Source: an uncultured Lachnospiraceae bacterium (GTDB lineage: Bacteria > Bacillota > Clostridia > Lachnospirales > Lachnospiraceae). Taken from it: DNA of 20,871 nucleotides. Below, in pieces: positions 1 through 7,306 of the stretch (positions are counted from its first letter, which is position 1; each line of letters begins with the position of its first letter). The notes beneath the pieces are model-generated. The model did no database searches and was not told the DNA's origin. It was given only the letters and a program-made list of their open reading frames with translations. The position numbers and the translations under genes are program-made. The stretch is from assembly GCA_946631935.1 (NCBI GenBank), contig CAMPAP010000057.1, forward strand, positions 1-20,871. Reading direction: 5' to 3'.

Positions 1-236
1 AGATAATACTCAACTGCCGCCTTATCACCGTATTTGATCCTTATATCCGCAGCATCGATATCAATATCAAGCCTCGTAAGTTCTTCGCTTATCTCTACGC
101 TTCCTTCTTTCATGGCAGAGCCTGAACGGTCAAAGAGATTAAACAGGCCCTTTCCCAAAACATGGATGCAGACTCCCGCAACAATTGATACCGAGGTTAT
201 GACGGATATGATTATGACATAAATTGATTTTTTCAT
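1..236 (-). CDS. DUF4097-like secreted or membrane protein, N-terminal part (cut by window edge)
   Basis: Only the first 78 codons lie inside the window; the gene continues beyond position 1. The start at 236 has a good ribosome binding site (AAGGAG complement, about 244-249). The protein begins MKKSIYVIIISVITS and has one hydrophobic segment at about residues 4-27, a signal peptide or N-terminal anchor. Residues 44-78 read as acidic beta-rich sequence (SVEISEELTRLDIDIDAADI), which resembles the start of the DUF4097 putative adhesin beta-helix. Such genes commonly sit behind a PadR regulator and a HAAS-domain membrane protein, as here. It starts 12 bases after the upstream stop, so it is third in that operon. 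The cellular role is not known; the family assignment is inferred from a short N-terminus and from context. Confidence 0.7.
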   Translation of the reverse strand, partial: MKKSIYVIIISVITSVSIVAGVCIHVLGKGLFNLFDRSGSAMKEGSVEISEELTRLDIDIDAADIRIKYGDKAAVEYY

Positions 237-248
237 ATTTTTTACTCC

Positions 249-1208
249 TTATTCTTCTGTGCAGTTGATCACTACAGCCTTGTATATCACGCCTGCGATC
301 ACAAAGATTATCCAGGTCATGTGCCATGCAAAGGTAAGAAAACTTACAGTGAGGTATATGCATGTTACAGTGGGCCAGTAAAGTGAGACTATGGTTTCTG
401 CGGTCTTGCTCTTGAATTTCAGATCTGAAATATCGGAAGTATAGTTACCGCTTACCGTGTTTCTGTCATTTGCTTTAAGGATCCTGTCAAAACCGGCGTC
501 AACCGAATTACCGTATACAATGAGAAGTACACCGATGCCTATGATCAAAAACATAAGTGCGGTACCGGGTACGCTGTTTTCTCCGGCACTGATAAGAATG
601 TTAGGGACCCAGCAGATAACGCAAAGCGCAACTCCAAGTGCCACGCAAAGGGCGTGAACCGGCTGAAAAGATTTCTTTCTGTCCTTTACATATGAAGCGG
701 TATTCATATCGATCCTGCAGAGCTCCTTCCTGATAAATTTCCACTGATGATCCATAAAACTGCTGAAGACTATAAGTCCTACCCCAAGCGCAATGCAAAG
801 GAACATAAGAGTCACGCCAATGCCTTCGTTTCCGATGTACATAAGGACCGGAGCAGGGCAGATGATACAGAACATAATTCCTATGGACCTTAGTAAAACC
901 TTTTGAGATCTGTTTGCAAGATATCCCTTAACCTCATCAATGGTTATAAGTCTTCTGGGAGCCTCTGATGCCTTGGCCTTTGTTTCTTCAACCGCCCCTG
1001 AAAGTCCGAGGCTTTCAGCAAGCTCATCAAGATTTCCGAATTCGGAAATAACTGTTCCCACTGCTGTATTTTCCGGTGTTCCGGATGCGATAAGTTCGTT
1101 GTATTTATCTTCCATCATCTGAAGAAGTTCCGATTTTGCATTCCTTACCTCCTGGGTATTGGGCAGTTCTGCGAACATTGATTCCAGATAATTCTTTATT
1201 ATTTCCAT
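249..1208 (-). CDS. HAAS-domain (DUF1700-type) multi-pass membrane protein
   Basis: 319 residues. Residues 1-70 form a soluble alpha-helical domain (MEIIKNYLESMFAELP, then an E/L-rich helix and SEFGNLDELAESLG). This matches the HAAS/DUF1700 domain usually encoded beside PadR-type regulators. A charged linker (about 71-100) leads to hydrophobic segments at about 104-126, 129-150, 183-205, 214-233 and a C-terminal pair around 272-315, so about six membrane passes. The start has a strong ribosome binding site (GGAGG five bases upstream). It lies 71 bases downstream of padR with no terminator between them and 12 bases upstream of a DUF4097-like gene. In this family PadR often controls the HAAS partner, possibly for envelope stress; that role is inferred. 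Biochemical function is unknown. Confidence 0.8.
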   Translation of the reverse strand: MEIIKNYLESMFAELPNTQEVRNAKSELLQMMEDKYNELIASGTPENTAVGTVISEFGNLDELAESLGLSGAVEETKAKASEAPRRLITIDEVKGYLANRSQKVLLRSIGIMFCIICPAPVLMYIGNEGIGVTLMFLCIALGVGLIVFSSFMDHQWKFIRKELCRIDMNTASYVKDRKKSFQPVHALCVALGVALCVICWVPNILISAGENSVPGTALMFLIIGIGVLLIVYGNSVDAGFDRILKANDRNTVSGNYTSDISDLKFKSKTAETIVSLYWPTVTCIYLTVSFLTFAWHMTWIIFVIAGVIYKAVVINCTEE

Positions 1209-1223
1209 TTTTCCTCCATAATC

Positions 1224-1270
1224 CGCTGCGATGCAGCTTTCGTTTATGTCAGAGAAAGCAATACTTTCTC
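1224..1270 (-). other. Two small hairpins between padR and the HAAS gene
   Basis: Two inverted repeats lie in the padR-HAAS spacer: GAGAAAG/CTTTCTC with a 5-base loop (1252-1270) and GCTGC/GCAGC with a 3-base loop (1225-1237). Neither is followed by a T run on the minus strand, so they are not typical intrinsic terminators. They could slow decay or mark a processing site between the two cistrons. Functional meaning is speculative. Confidence 0.4.
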
Positions 1271-1279
1271 CCCGCCTTC

Positions 1280-1618
1280 TTACTGTTCAATGAACTTCTC
1301 TATCACATCTTTAGTCAGGGCCCATTCTTCACATTTTTCTCTGTAGTATTCCCTGCCTTTGTCGGTAATGCGGTAATAAGTTCTCTTCTTTCCGTTTCCT
1401 CCCGGATCGGTGTCCAAAGTGAAGGATTCGATATGCTGGTTTTTTTCCATCCTCGTGAAAGCCGAGTAAAGAGTTGTCTCTTTTATGATGTATTTTCCGC
1501 CCGAGATCAGTTTGATCTGTTTGGAGATCTCATATCCGTATGAAGGTTCTTTCTTGAGGACGCTGAGAATCATTGTGTCATTGTAGCCGCGGCTTACGTC
1601 GCTGCTTATCTCTACCAT
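1280..1618 (-). CDS. PadR family transcriptional regulator
   Basis: 112 residues, the normal length for a short (PadR-s1 type) member. The winged helix-turn-helix shows typical PadR features: MILSVLKKEPSYGYEI near residues 16-31, then TTLYSAFTRMEK in the recognition helix, and GKKRTYYRITDKGREYY for the wing. The C-terminal helix needed for dimerisation is present. Start codon 1618 has AGGAGG nine bases upstream (complement at 1628-1633). It is the first gene of the operon PadR / HAAS protein / DUF4097-like protein. Its promoter at 1711-1739 overlaps an array of 14-bp repeats containing TACTATGT, which resembles the ATGT/ACAT half-sites of PadR operators. Negative autoregulation of the operon is therefore likely. 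The ligand, if any, is unknown. Confidence 0.93.
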   Translation of the reverse strand: MVEISSDVSRGYNDTMILSVLKKEPSYGYEISKQIKLISGGKYIIKETTLYSAFTRMEKNQHIESFTLDTDPGGNGKKRTYYRITDKGREYYREKCEEWALTKDVIEKFIEQ

Positions 1619-1653
1619 ATTTGTGTTCCTCCTGTTTTTCTTACTTTATCTGC

Positions 1654-1740
1654 CGTACTATGTTTGACGTACTATGTTTGTCGTACTACGTCTGTCGTAC
1701 TATGTCTGATAATATACTACGCCTGATGGAGTATGTCAAC
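1654..1740 (-). repeat. Tandem 14-bp repeats, probable PadR operator array
   Basis: On the plus strand four contiguous 14-base units occur at 1654-1667, 1668-1681, 1682-1695 and 1696-1709, with consensus CGTACTAYGTYTGW. After a three-base insertion (TAA) a fifth unit (1713-1726, TATACTACGCCTGA) and a weaker sixth (1727-1740) follow. Units 1-4 lie at and downstream of the expected transcription start of padR; units 5-6 coincide with its spacer and -35 box. The TACTATGT core resembles known PadR recognition half-sites. The repeat is seen directly; the operator role is inferred. Confidence 0.75.
1711..1739 (-). promoter_or_regulatory. Sigma-A promoter of the padR operon
   Basis: Reading the minus strand, a consensus -35 TTGACA (1734-1739) is followed by a 17-base spacer and -10 TATATT (1711-1716). 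Upstream of the -35 is an A/T tract (about 1741-1762) that could act as an UP element. The expected start near 1704 lies inside the 14-bp repeat array, leaving a leader of about 85 bases to the padR start. Confidence 0.85.
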
Positions 1741-1791
1741 ACATATTTTAAAAAAATTTTTGATCCCCGTATCCGCCCTCCTTACGGACAC

Positions 1792-1850
1792 AAAAAAGAT
1801 GCAGACCCCTCAAGGATCTGCACCTAAGTAAAAACCGGCGGTCCCGGCTT
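1792..1850 (-). terminator. Intrinsic terminator(s) after the Xre gene
   Basis: On the minus strand an 8-bp stem GCAGATCC/GGGTCTGC (one G-T pair) with loop TTGAG (1801-1821) is followed by ATCTTTTTTG. A weaker CCGG/CCGG hairpin with a T5 run lies just upstream of it in the transcription direction (1830-1850). Together they end the Xre/membrane-protein operon before the padR promoter region. Confidence 0.75.
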
Positions 1851-1898
1851 ATATATCAGTTACCCGGCTCTCAGAGCGTCTGTCGATCATCCGGAATC

Positions 1899-2105
1899 TC
1901 AGCCGGCAGTATCATCCTCCCAGAACAGTTCGTCAAGGGTTTTCCCCAGCGCCTTGCAAATGCTGATGCACAGATTGATGGTGGGATTATAGTCACCCTT
2001 TTCTATTGAACTGATGGTCTGCCTGGATACTCCGCAGAGATCCGCAAGCTGTTCCTGAGAAAGATCTTTTGCCGCCCTGGCCGATTTAAGCTTAAGATTT
2101 TTCAT
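1899..2105 (-). CDS. Small Xre (Cro/CI-type HTH) transcriptional regulator
   Basis: 68 residues, almost entirely one HTH_3 domain. The pattern LKSARAAKDLSQEQLADLCG, then VSRQTISSIEKGDYNPTI and a third helix ending LDELFW is typical of the short YozG-like Xre group in Firmicutes. It starts three bases after the stop of the membrane-protein gene, with GGGAGGG inside that gene's end acting as ribosome binding site, so the two are translationally linked. Pairs of a membrane protein with YDERQ near the N-terminus and a short Xre protein are common in Clostridia. Regulation of its own operon is probable; an inverted repeat at the transcription start (2681-2697) is a candidate site. Confidence 0.93.
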   Translation of the reverse strand: MKNLKLKSARAAKDLSQEQLADLCGVSRQTISSIEKGDYNPTINLCISICKALGKTLDELFWEDDTAG

Positions 2106-2108
2106 AAG

Positions 2109-2633
2109 TCAGCCCTCCCCGTTTTCTTCTTTGGGAGTGATCATTTTTTTGATCAGAGCAACCACTCCTATGAGTGCAAGCCATACGATTACCATCAGGT
2201 TGGTCATCGGGCTTAGATCTTCATTAAATGAGATCTTACCGCCTGAACTAAGACATCCGATGACAGGGAGTGCATTAATGACGGTTGCGAATATAAATAT
2301 TATGAAATATGTCCTTTTGTTGTTGTTAAGTCCCCAGTATGCTCCGTTCCAGATCGAGTGAACACAAAGCACAAAGCATCCCAGAAGAATTCCGAACAGT
2401 GAAATATAGAAACTGCTTATTCCCGTCAATAAATTTCCGGATTCAGGGATTATCCTTAAGACATCGAAGAAGAGCAAAGTGTAAAATGAATATTTGTATG
2501 CCTTGCCCCTTACAGCCTCCTGTCTCTCGTCATACTTTGTCTTTAACTTTCCGTCCTTGTTGGCCGCCTTGATAAGTATGGCTGCTATTGCAAGTCCTAT
2601 TATCAAACCAAATACCAAACCCGATGATCTCAT
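2109..2633 (-). CDS. Small multi-pass membrane protein paired with Xre regulator
   Basis: 174 residues from the start chosen here. An in-frame ATG exists at 2663, but AGGAGG (2642-2647) lies eight bases upstream of the ATG at 2633, and the sequence from that ATG (MRSSGLVFGLIIGLAIAAIL) forms a clean first membrane helix. Further hydrophobic segments lie at about residues 44-62, 68-90, 103-125 and 138-160. The conserved-looking soluble stretch KYDERQEAVRGKAYKYSF (about 32-50) is characteristic of small membrane proteins co-transcribed with short Xre regulators in Clostridia. No enzymatic motif is visible. It is the first gene of a two-gene operon. Function unknown; it may sense an envelope signal for the regulator, which is inference only. 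Confidence 0.85.
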   Translation of the reverse strand: MRSSGLVFGLIIGLAIAAILIKAANKDGKLKTKYDERQEAVRGKAYKYSFYTLLFFDVLRIIPESGNLLTGISSFYISLFGILLGCFVLCVHSIWNGAYWGLNNNKRTYFIIFIFATVINALPVIGCLSSGGKISFNEDLSPMTNLMVIVWLALIGVVALIKKMITPKEENGEG

Positions 2634-2680
2634 TTTAATTACCTCCTCAAAAAAACTGATCATTATCGATTATGTTGTTA

Positions 2681-2697
2681 AGGTTTTTTTCTAACCT
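2681..2697 (-). promoter_or_regulatory. Possible operator at the transcription start of the Xre operon
   Basis: AGGTT and AACCT arms separated by seven bases lie right after the -10 box, about where transcription should begin. The flanks extend the symmetry partly (TTAAGGTT against AACCTGA). The position is right for an autorepressor site, but the arms are short. Confidence 0.35.
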
Positions 2698-2703
2698 GAG
2701 ATC

Positions 2704-2732
2704 ATAATACAACTGCAATAGAATATTGTCAA
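2704..2732 (-). promoter_or_regulatory. Sigma-A promoter of the membrane-protein/Xre operon
   Basis: Minus-strand -35 TTGACA (2727-2732), a 17-base spacer and -10 TATTAT (2704-2709), close to the consensus. The leader to the ATG at 2633 is about 65 bases and includes the candidate inverted-repeat operator. Confidence 0.85.
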
Positions 2733-2814
2733 GTATATTTTACATTTTATTTTATATTTTTTGCATTTAGCATTTCAACGTAGCAAAAATCACATATAGA
2801 ACGCCGGATAACGC

Positions 2815-2849
2815 AAAAAAAATCCCCCGGATACGTGATCCGAGGGATT
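2815..2849 (-). terminator. Intrinsic terminator of fba
   Basis: A 12-bp stem AATCCCTCGGAT/ATCCGGGGGATT (one G-T pair) with five-base loop CACGT, followed on the minus strand by a run of T. It lies 21 bases past the fba stop codon. The A/T-rich flanks also make it a possible, weaker terminator in the other direction. Confidence 0.93.
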
Positions 2850-2870
2850 CCCTTACATATTTTCCGTGAT

Positions 2871-3839
2871 TCAGGCTTTGCCGTCAGATCCGAGAACGTT
2901 CTTGATCTTGTGAGCAACCATGTCATGTACAGCCTGACGAGCGGGCTTAAGGTACTGACGGGGATCGAAATGATCGGGATGCTCTGCAAAATACTTACGG
3001 ATGTTAGCTGTCATTGCAAGACGGATATCGGAATCGATATTGATCTTACATACGGCAAGAGTAGCTGCCTTACGGAGCTGCTCCTCAGGGATACCAACCG
3101 CATCAGGCATGTTTCCGCCATACTCATTGACCATCTTAACGAATTCCTGAGGAACGGAAGATGATCCGTGAAGAACAATGGGGAATCCGGGAAGTCTCTT
3201 GATGCACTCCTCGAGAACGTCGAAACGGAGCGGAGGGGGAACAAGGATGCCGTCAGCGTTTCTGGTGCACTGAGCAGCGGTGAACTTGTATGCGCCGTGT
3301 GAGGTTCCGATGGCGATGGCAAGAGAATCACATCCGGTTCTTGAAACGAACTCTTCAACCTCTTCGGGACGGGTATAAGCTTCCTTACCTGCCTCAACTA
3401 CTACTTCGTCTTCGATTCCTGCAAGTGTTCCGAGCTCTGCCTCTACAACTACGCCGTGCTCGTGAGCATAATCAACAACCTGCTTGGTAAGAGCGATATT
3501 GTCCTCAAAGCTCTTGGAAGAAGCATCGATCATAACGGAAGTAAATCCGCCGTCGATACAATCCTTACAAAGCTCGAAGGTATCACCGTGATCAAGGTGA
3601 AGTGCAATGGGGATATCGGGATTAAGCTCAACGGCTGCCTCTACCATCTTTACAAGATATCTGTGGTTGGCATAAGCTCTTGCTCCCTTGGAAACCTGGA
3701 GGATAACGGGGCTCTTAAGTTCGCTTGCAGCCTCGGTTATTCCCTGTACGATCTCCATGTTGTTCACATTGAAAGCACCGACTGCATATCCGCCGTCGTA
3801 AGCTTTCTTGAACATTTCTTTTGTTGTTACAAGTGCCAT
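2871..3839 (-). CDS. fba: Fructose-bisphosphate aldolase, class II
   Basis: 322 residues. It reversibly cleaves fructose 1,6-bisphosphate to glyceraldehyde 3-phosphate and dihydroxyacetone phosphate in cytosolic glycolysis and gluconeogenesis. The zinc and catalytic residues of class II aldolases are present: HLDHGD at 81-86 (catalytic D83, zinc ligand H84), E134 region VEAELG, GTSHGAYKF with H181, VLHGSSSVP with H224, and NIDSDIR for phosphate binding. The long inserted loop and length fit the class IIB branch common in Clostridia. The ATG at 3839 is preferred over an upstream in-frame TTG because AAGGAAGG sits eight bases before it and MALVTTKEM is the usual N-terminus. It appears to be a single-gene transcription unit with its own strong terminator. 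Confidence 0.97.
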   Translation of the reverse strand: MALVTTKEMFKKAYDGGYAVGAFNVNNMEIVQGITEAASELKSPVILQVSKGARAYANHRYLVKMVEAAVELNPDIPIALHLDHGDTFELCKDCIDGGFTSVMIDASSKSFEDNIALTKQVVDYAHEHGVVVEAELGTLAGIEDEVVVEAGKEAYTRPEEVEEFVSRTGCDSLAIAIGTSHGAYKFTAAQCTRNADGILVPPPLRFDVLEECIKRLPGFPIVLHGSSSVPQEFVKMVNEYGGNMPDAVGIPEEQLRKAATLAVCKINIDSDIRLAMTANIRKYFAEHPDHFDPRQYLKPARQAVHDMVAHKIKNVLGSDGKA

Positions 3840-3885
3840 AATCAAATCCTTCCTTTCGTGATTTATTAAAAACTCATACTATATA

Positions 3886-3915
3886 TTTGTACCATTTTTA
3901 ACACTTAAAGGGCAA
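3886..3915 (-). promoter_or_regulatory. Weak candidate promoter of fba
   Basis: Minus strand TTGCCC (3910-3915), 18-base spacer with TGn just before -10 TACAAA (3886-3891), an extended -10 arrangement. No terminator is visible between the upstream phosphodiesterase gene and fba, so readthrough may contribute. An alternative -10 (TATAGT) lies a few bases further downstream. Confidence 0.3.
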
Positions 3916-3934
3916 GAACTATATCAAATTTTTA

Positions 3935-4432
3935 TCAGTAGTACTCTCCGCCGAGATACGCAATTGTAAAATGCTCCCCGCCTTTATCATCTATCTCCCA
4001 GATAATATAGCTCGGGCGCCGTCCTTCCTGCCTCGGATAAGACAAAGATCCGGGGTTTGCCGACGTACATCCCGCTCCGTAACTGACTTCCGGTCTGTGA
4101 GTGTGTCCGTAAAAAACAATATCGCAGTCCCTGGAGACAGCTTCCTCTCTTATGATCTCGGGAGACATGGCAACTCTGTAATTATGCCCGTGAGCAATGA
4201 AGACCCTGTGTCCGAAGAGGTTTTCTTCCAGCTCCCTGGGAAGTGCGCCAAAATAGTCATTATTGCCGGCAACAATGTAGACGGGACATTTGGCCCTTGA
4301 TCTTATATCAAGATCACCGCCCTCAATATCGCCGCAATGAACTATGAACTCCGCATCCGGGTGAAGCTTTAACACCTTGTAAAAATTTGTGTTGTCTCCG
4401 TGAGTGTCGCTCACTATGATGGCTTTCTTCAT
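3935..4432 (-). CDS. YfcE/MJ0936-family metallophosphoesterase
   Basis: 165 residues, the usual size of this calcineurin-like phosphodiesterase family. All metal-binding motifs are visible in order: SDTHGD (D9, H11), HCGDIEGGD, AGNNDYF, AHGHNYR and YGHTHRPE, followed by NPGSLSYPR, which is typical of the YfcE group. Members hydrolyse phosphodiester bonds in vitro with manganese; the natural substrate is not established. The ATG overlaps the stop codon of rdgB by one base (TAATG), so translation is probably coupled. It is the last gene of the five-gene operon starting at 9691. The rdgB-yfcE pairing is common in Clostridia. Confidence 0.93.
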   Translation of the reverse strand: MKKAIIVSDTHGDNTNFYKVLKLHPDAEFIVHCGDIEGGDLDIRSRAKCPVYIVAGNNDYFGALPRELEENLFGHRVFIAHGHNYRVAMSPEIIREEAVSRDCDIVFYGHTHRPEVSYGAGCTSANPGSLSYPRQEGRRPSYIIWEIDDKGGEHFTIAYLGGEYY

Positions 4433-5025
4433 TATTTTTCAAAAAGCTCCGTTCTCATTTTTCTGAGAGCCTTACCCCTGTGGGAAATCTTGTTTTTTTC
4501 AAGCTCGGGGATCTCTCCCGTTGTGCATCCCAGCTCCGGTACATAGAAAATAGGGTCATATCCGAAGCCGTGCTCACCCTTTTCTTCATAACCGATCCGG
4601 CCTTCCACCGTCTCTCTTACAACCTTTTCGCTTCCGTCCGGAAGGACCGCGGCTATGGCACATACGAATCTTGCACTTCTTTTTTCATCGGGAACGCCCT
4701 CAAGCCTTCTGATTATGTCATTGTTTTTGACGGTGTAGGGTGTATCTTCTCCCAGATATCTTGCAGAGTAAATCCCGGGCTCGCCGCCAAGTGCATCCAC
4801 CACAAGGCCCGAATCATCCGCCATCACTATGGCGTCACTTATAAGCTCATGTACGGCTCTTGCCTTGATCAGGGCATTTTCTTCGAAAGTGGTCCCATCC
4901 TCAACGATCTCCGGGTCTGCCCCCGCCTCCTTCATTGAGACGATCTCATACCCGCAGCCATCCATTATCTCGCGTATCTCACGCATTTTTCCCATATTAC
5001 CTGTAGCAAAAACAATTTTCTTCAT
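4432..5025 (-). CDS. rdgB: RdgB/HAM1 XTP/dITP pyrophosphatase
   Basis: 197 residues. It hydrolyses non-canonical purine triphosphates (dITP, XTP) to monophosphates, keeping deaminated bases out of DNA and RNA. Family motifs are complete: FATGNMGK at the N-terminus, GTTFEENALIKA, MADDSGLVVDALGGEPGIYS, HGFGYDPIFYVPE and KNKISHRGKAL. An open frame extends upstream to a TTG at 5064 and an ATG at 5052, but the canonical family N-terminus MKKIVFATGN begins at 5025 with GAGGAAG just before it, so that start is chosen. It is fourth in the operon, 35 bases after the amidase-like gene, and overlaps the phosphodiesterase start by one base. Confidence 0.96.
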   Translation of the reverse strand: MKKIVFATGNMGKMREIREIMDGCGYEIVSMKEAGADPEIVEDGTTFEENALIKARAVHELISDAIVMADDSGLVVDALGGEPGIYSARYLGEDTPYTVKNNDIIRRLEGVPDEKRSARFVCAIAAVLPDGSEKVVRETVEGRIGYEEKGEHGFGYDPIFYVPELGCTTGEIPELEKNKISHRGKALRKMRTELFEK

Positions 5026-5060
5026 AACTTCCTCATCAGATTTTTGTAACATAAATTTTA

Positions 5061-6149
5061 TCAATTATTCATGGCCGTTTCAGCGTAGGTTATGGCATCG
5101 AAAAGACCCTTTGCGATGCGGTCCCTGTATGCATCCTCTCTCAGAAGATCATTTTCTCTGGAATCATCCGCATTCCCAAGTATCAGAAAAGTTGCCGGAG
5201 CATTTATGGAATAAAGAGTGCTTCCCGAGGGAGCCTGACTTACCGCAAGGGCCTTGTTCGACGAGGATATGACCGCATTTTTAAGCACACAGTCTGACAG
5301 ATCCACGCTTCCGAAACCGGGGATATAATAAAGCGGATCGTAGAAGGCAGACATACCGTGATGACCGGGGCCGTCATGAGAAACCCCCAATCCTATATAG
5401 ATATCCGCATCCGTTTCATTCATCAGTTCGGCGGGAGTTATGCCTCCTTCAGCTTCCTTTTCACGGTCGGTAATATAAACCTTTATATTCCTGTCACGGG
5501 CAAGGAGGGCACATCTTTCAGAAACATCTCTTGATACGCCTGCTGCCTCATCACTTTCGGGATCAGCAACCACCACAAAATCATACATATCTCCGGGGCT
5601 GACCGCCTCCATGATGACCTTATTTTCTTCCATTGTAAGAACATATTCACTGACCTTCTGCATGTCAAAAACAAGGAGTGCACCGCTTCTGTCATACACA
5701 ACTCCCACGTTTTCAACGTAGCTTTCGTTTCCGGAGATCATCCCGGCATCAAGAGGCACACCGGAGGCTGTCATAAGACCGTAAAACGAATCACTTTCGG
5801 TGTTAATATGAACAAGAAATCTTCTCTCGTTGTACAGATTCTCGGTCACGATATCCAAAGCCCCCGTCCCCTCAGGAACCGTGATATTCACTATCCCGGC
5901 AGACGGAAGTCCGCTCAGGGAAAGAGGGATCATACGGTCCATGTCAAGAGGCGCTTCCTCACTTACACCTGCGCTGGTTATGACAACAGGCCTCGTCATA
6001 AGATAAAAAATACATATACTTATGGAAGCGGCAAAAAAAAGCCCCCAGAAAACGGCCGTGAAAAACGGTGCCGGTATTGCGGAAGTTTCCTCATTTGCCT
6101 GGGGATCCTCATATTTTACCAGCGGCATGTACCGCATTCTTTCTCTCAT
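5061..6149 (-). CDS. Membrane-anchored amidase_3-like protein with lost catalytic residues
   Basis: 362 residues. A short cytosolic N-terminus (1-27) precedes one membrane helix (about 28-51), so the rest should lie outside the cell. Residues about 70-185 are a beta-rich region of unknown type. Residues 189-358 can be aligned by eye to N-acetylmuramoyl-L-alanine amidase (amidase_3). FVVVADPESD takes the place of the DPGHGG motif, SRDVSERCALLA that of EK..NL, KVYITDRE the TR motif, ADIYIGLGVS that of AD..ISIHAN, and INAPATFLILGNADD that of PAvLvE.GF.sN. By this alignment all zinc ligands and the catalytic Glu are replaced, so hydrolytic activity is unlikely. A cell-wall binding or activator role is inference. 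The ATG at 6149 overlaps the upstream stop (ATGA); alternative starts are 6137 and 6128. Confidence 0.8.
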   Translation of the reverse strand: MRERMRYMPLVKYEDPQANEETSAIPAPFFTAVFWGLFFAASISICIFYLMTRPVVITSAGVSEEAPLDMDRMIPLSLSGLPSAGIVNITVPEGTGALDIVTENLYNERRFLVHINTESDSFYGLMTASGVPLDAGMISGNESYVENVGVVYDRSGALLVFDMQKVSEYVLTMEENKVIMEAVSPGDMYDFVVVADPESDEAAGVSRDVSERCALLARDRNIKVYITDREKEAEGGITPAELMNETDADIYIGLGVSHDGPGHHGMSAFYDPLYYIPGFGSVDLSDCVLKNAVISSSNKALAVSQAPSGSTLYSINAPATFLILGNADDSRENDLLREDAYRDRIAKGLFDAITYAETAMNN

Positions 6150-7303
6150 ACGTTTTTCTTTCCCGAAGGAGGTTTGGGACCTCTGAACTCATAATAATAT
6201 GTCTTCATCATGCCGTTATATATCTTTCGGTTTTTGTCAGCCTTTCTTCCTATGCACCCTTCGGCTTTATCAAAAGAGGTGATAAGGTACATGCTCCAGC
6301 TGTCAAGATTCCTGTATCTTTCTCCCAGGACACTGTACAGCCCGCCTACCATGTCTTTATCCATCAGTCTTTCTCCGTACGGAGGATTTGTGATGATAAA
6401 ACCGTATTTTTTCGGATGGGACAAAGCCGCAACATCCCTTGTCTGGAAATGAATAAGCTTGTCCACGCCGGCATCCGAGGCATTTTTCCTGGCAACCTTT
6501 ATGATCTCCTCATCGGCATCATATCCCTGGATATCGGTGGAGATATTAAGGTCCACAATATCGCGGGCCTCTTCATAAGCATCCTTCCAGATCTGCCCGG
6601 AGACGATATGCTCCCAATTGCAGGCAGTAAAGGATCTGTTCATTCCGGGTGAGATATTTGCAGCCATCATCGCAGCTTCTATGGGAAATGTCCCGCTTCC
6701 GCAAAAAGGATCCACCAGTATCCTGTCTTTTTTCCACGGAGTCAGCATAATAAGTCCTGCCGCGAGATTCTCGGCGATGGGAGCCTTTGCGGCAAGCTTT
6801 CTGTATCCTCTCTTATGAAGGGATTCGCCGGTGGTATCGAGACCTATGGTCACAACATCCTTCATGATAAAAACCCTGAAAGGGAAAGCTTCACCGTCTT
6901 CATCAAACCAGTCCGTCTTATAGACTGTCTTCAGTTCATCCACCATGGCTTTTTTTACTATGGACTGGATATCGGAAGGAGAAAAAAGAGCAGATTTAAC
7001 GCTCGATGCCTTTGCTACCCAGAATTTACCGTTTTGGGGGATAAACTCCTCCCATCTTACTTTTTTTACACCTTCAAAAAGTTCGTCAAAGGTCTTTGCC
7101 GTAAAAGAGGCTGCTTTGATCAGCAGCCTTTCAGCGGTACGTGAACAGATATTGACCCTGGCCACGGCTTCGGCATCACCTTCAAAAGTGACCCTTCCGT
7201 CCGAAACCTCCGTCACATCATATCCCAGATCCGTTATCTCTCTTTTAAGTACTGACTCCATGCCGAAATGACACGGCGCCATGATCTCATACACTCTGCC
7301 CAA
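6146..7303 (-). CDS. ypsC: THUMP-domain 23S rRNA (guanine-N2)-methyltransferase, RlmL/YpsC type
   Basis: 385 residues. It probably methylates a guanine N2 of 23S rRNA with S-adenosylmethionine, as known for the N-terminal half of RlmL; the exact base in this lineage is not known. An N-terminal ferredoxin-like and THUMP part covers about 1-155, then the Rossmann methyltransferase with VDPFCGSGTFPIEAA (198-211), GYDADEEII, and the catalytic NPPYGER motif (306-312). The gene starts with TTG at 7303: GGAAGG lies eight bases upstream, and MGRVYEIMAPCHFGMES matches the family N-terminus, while a later GTG (7294) or ATG (7282) would shorten it. It begins three bases after the GGDEF/EAL stop and ends in an ATGA overlap with the next gene. 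Confidence 0.93.
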   Translation of the reverse strand: MGRVYEIMAPCHFGMESVLKREITDLGYDVTEVSDGRVTFEGDAEAVARVNICSRTAERLLIKAASFTAKTFDELFEGVKKVRWEEFIPQNGKFWVAKASSVKSALFSPSDIQSIVKKAMVDELKTVYKTDWFDEDGEAFPFRVFIMKDVVTIGLDTTGESLHKRGYRKLAAKAPIAENLAAGLIMLTPWKKDRILVDPFCGSGTFPIEAAMMAANISPGMNRSFTACNWEHIVSGQIWKDAYEEARDIVDLNISTDIQGYDADEEIIKVARKNASDAGVDKLIHFQTRDVAALSHPKKYGFIITNPPYGERLMDKDMVGGLYSVLGERYRNLDSWSMYLITSFDKAEGCIGRKADKNRKIYNGMMKTYYYEFRGPKPPSGKKNV

Positions 7304-7306
7304 AAC

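Noticed and set aside
1252..1270. Terminator after padR
   Set aside because: The seven-base hairpin has no following T run on the minus strand, so it is listed only as a hairpin.
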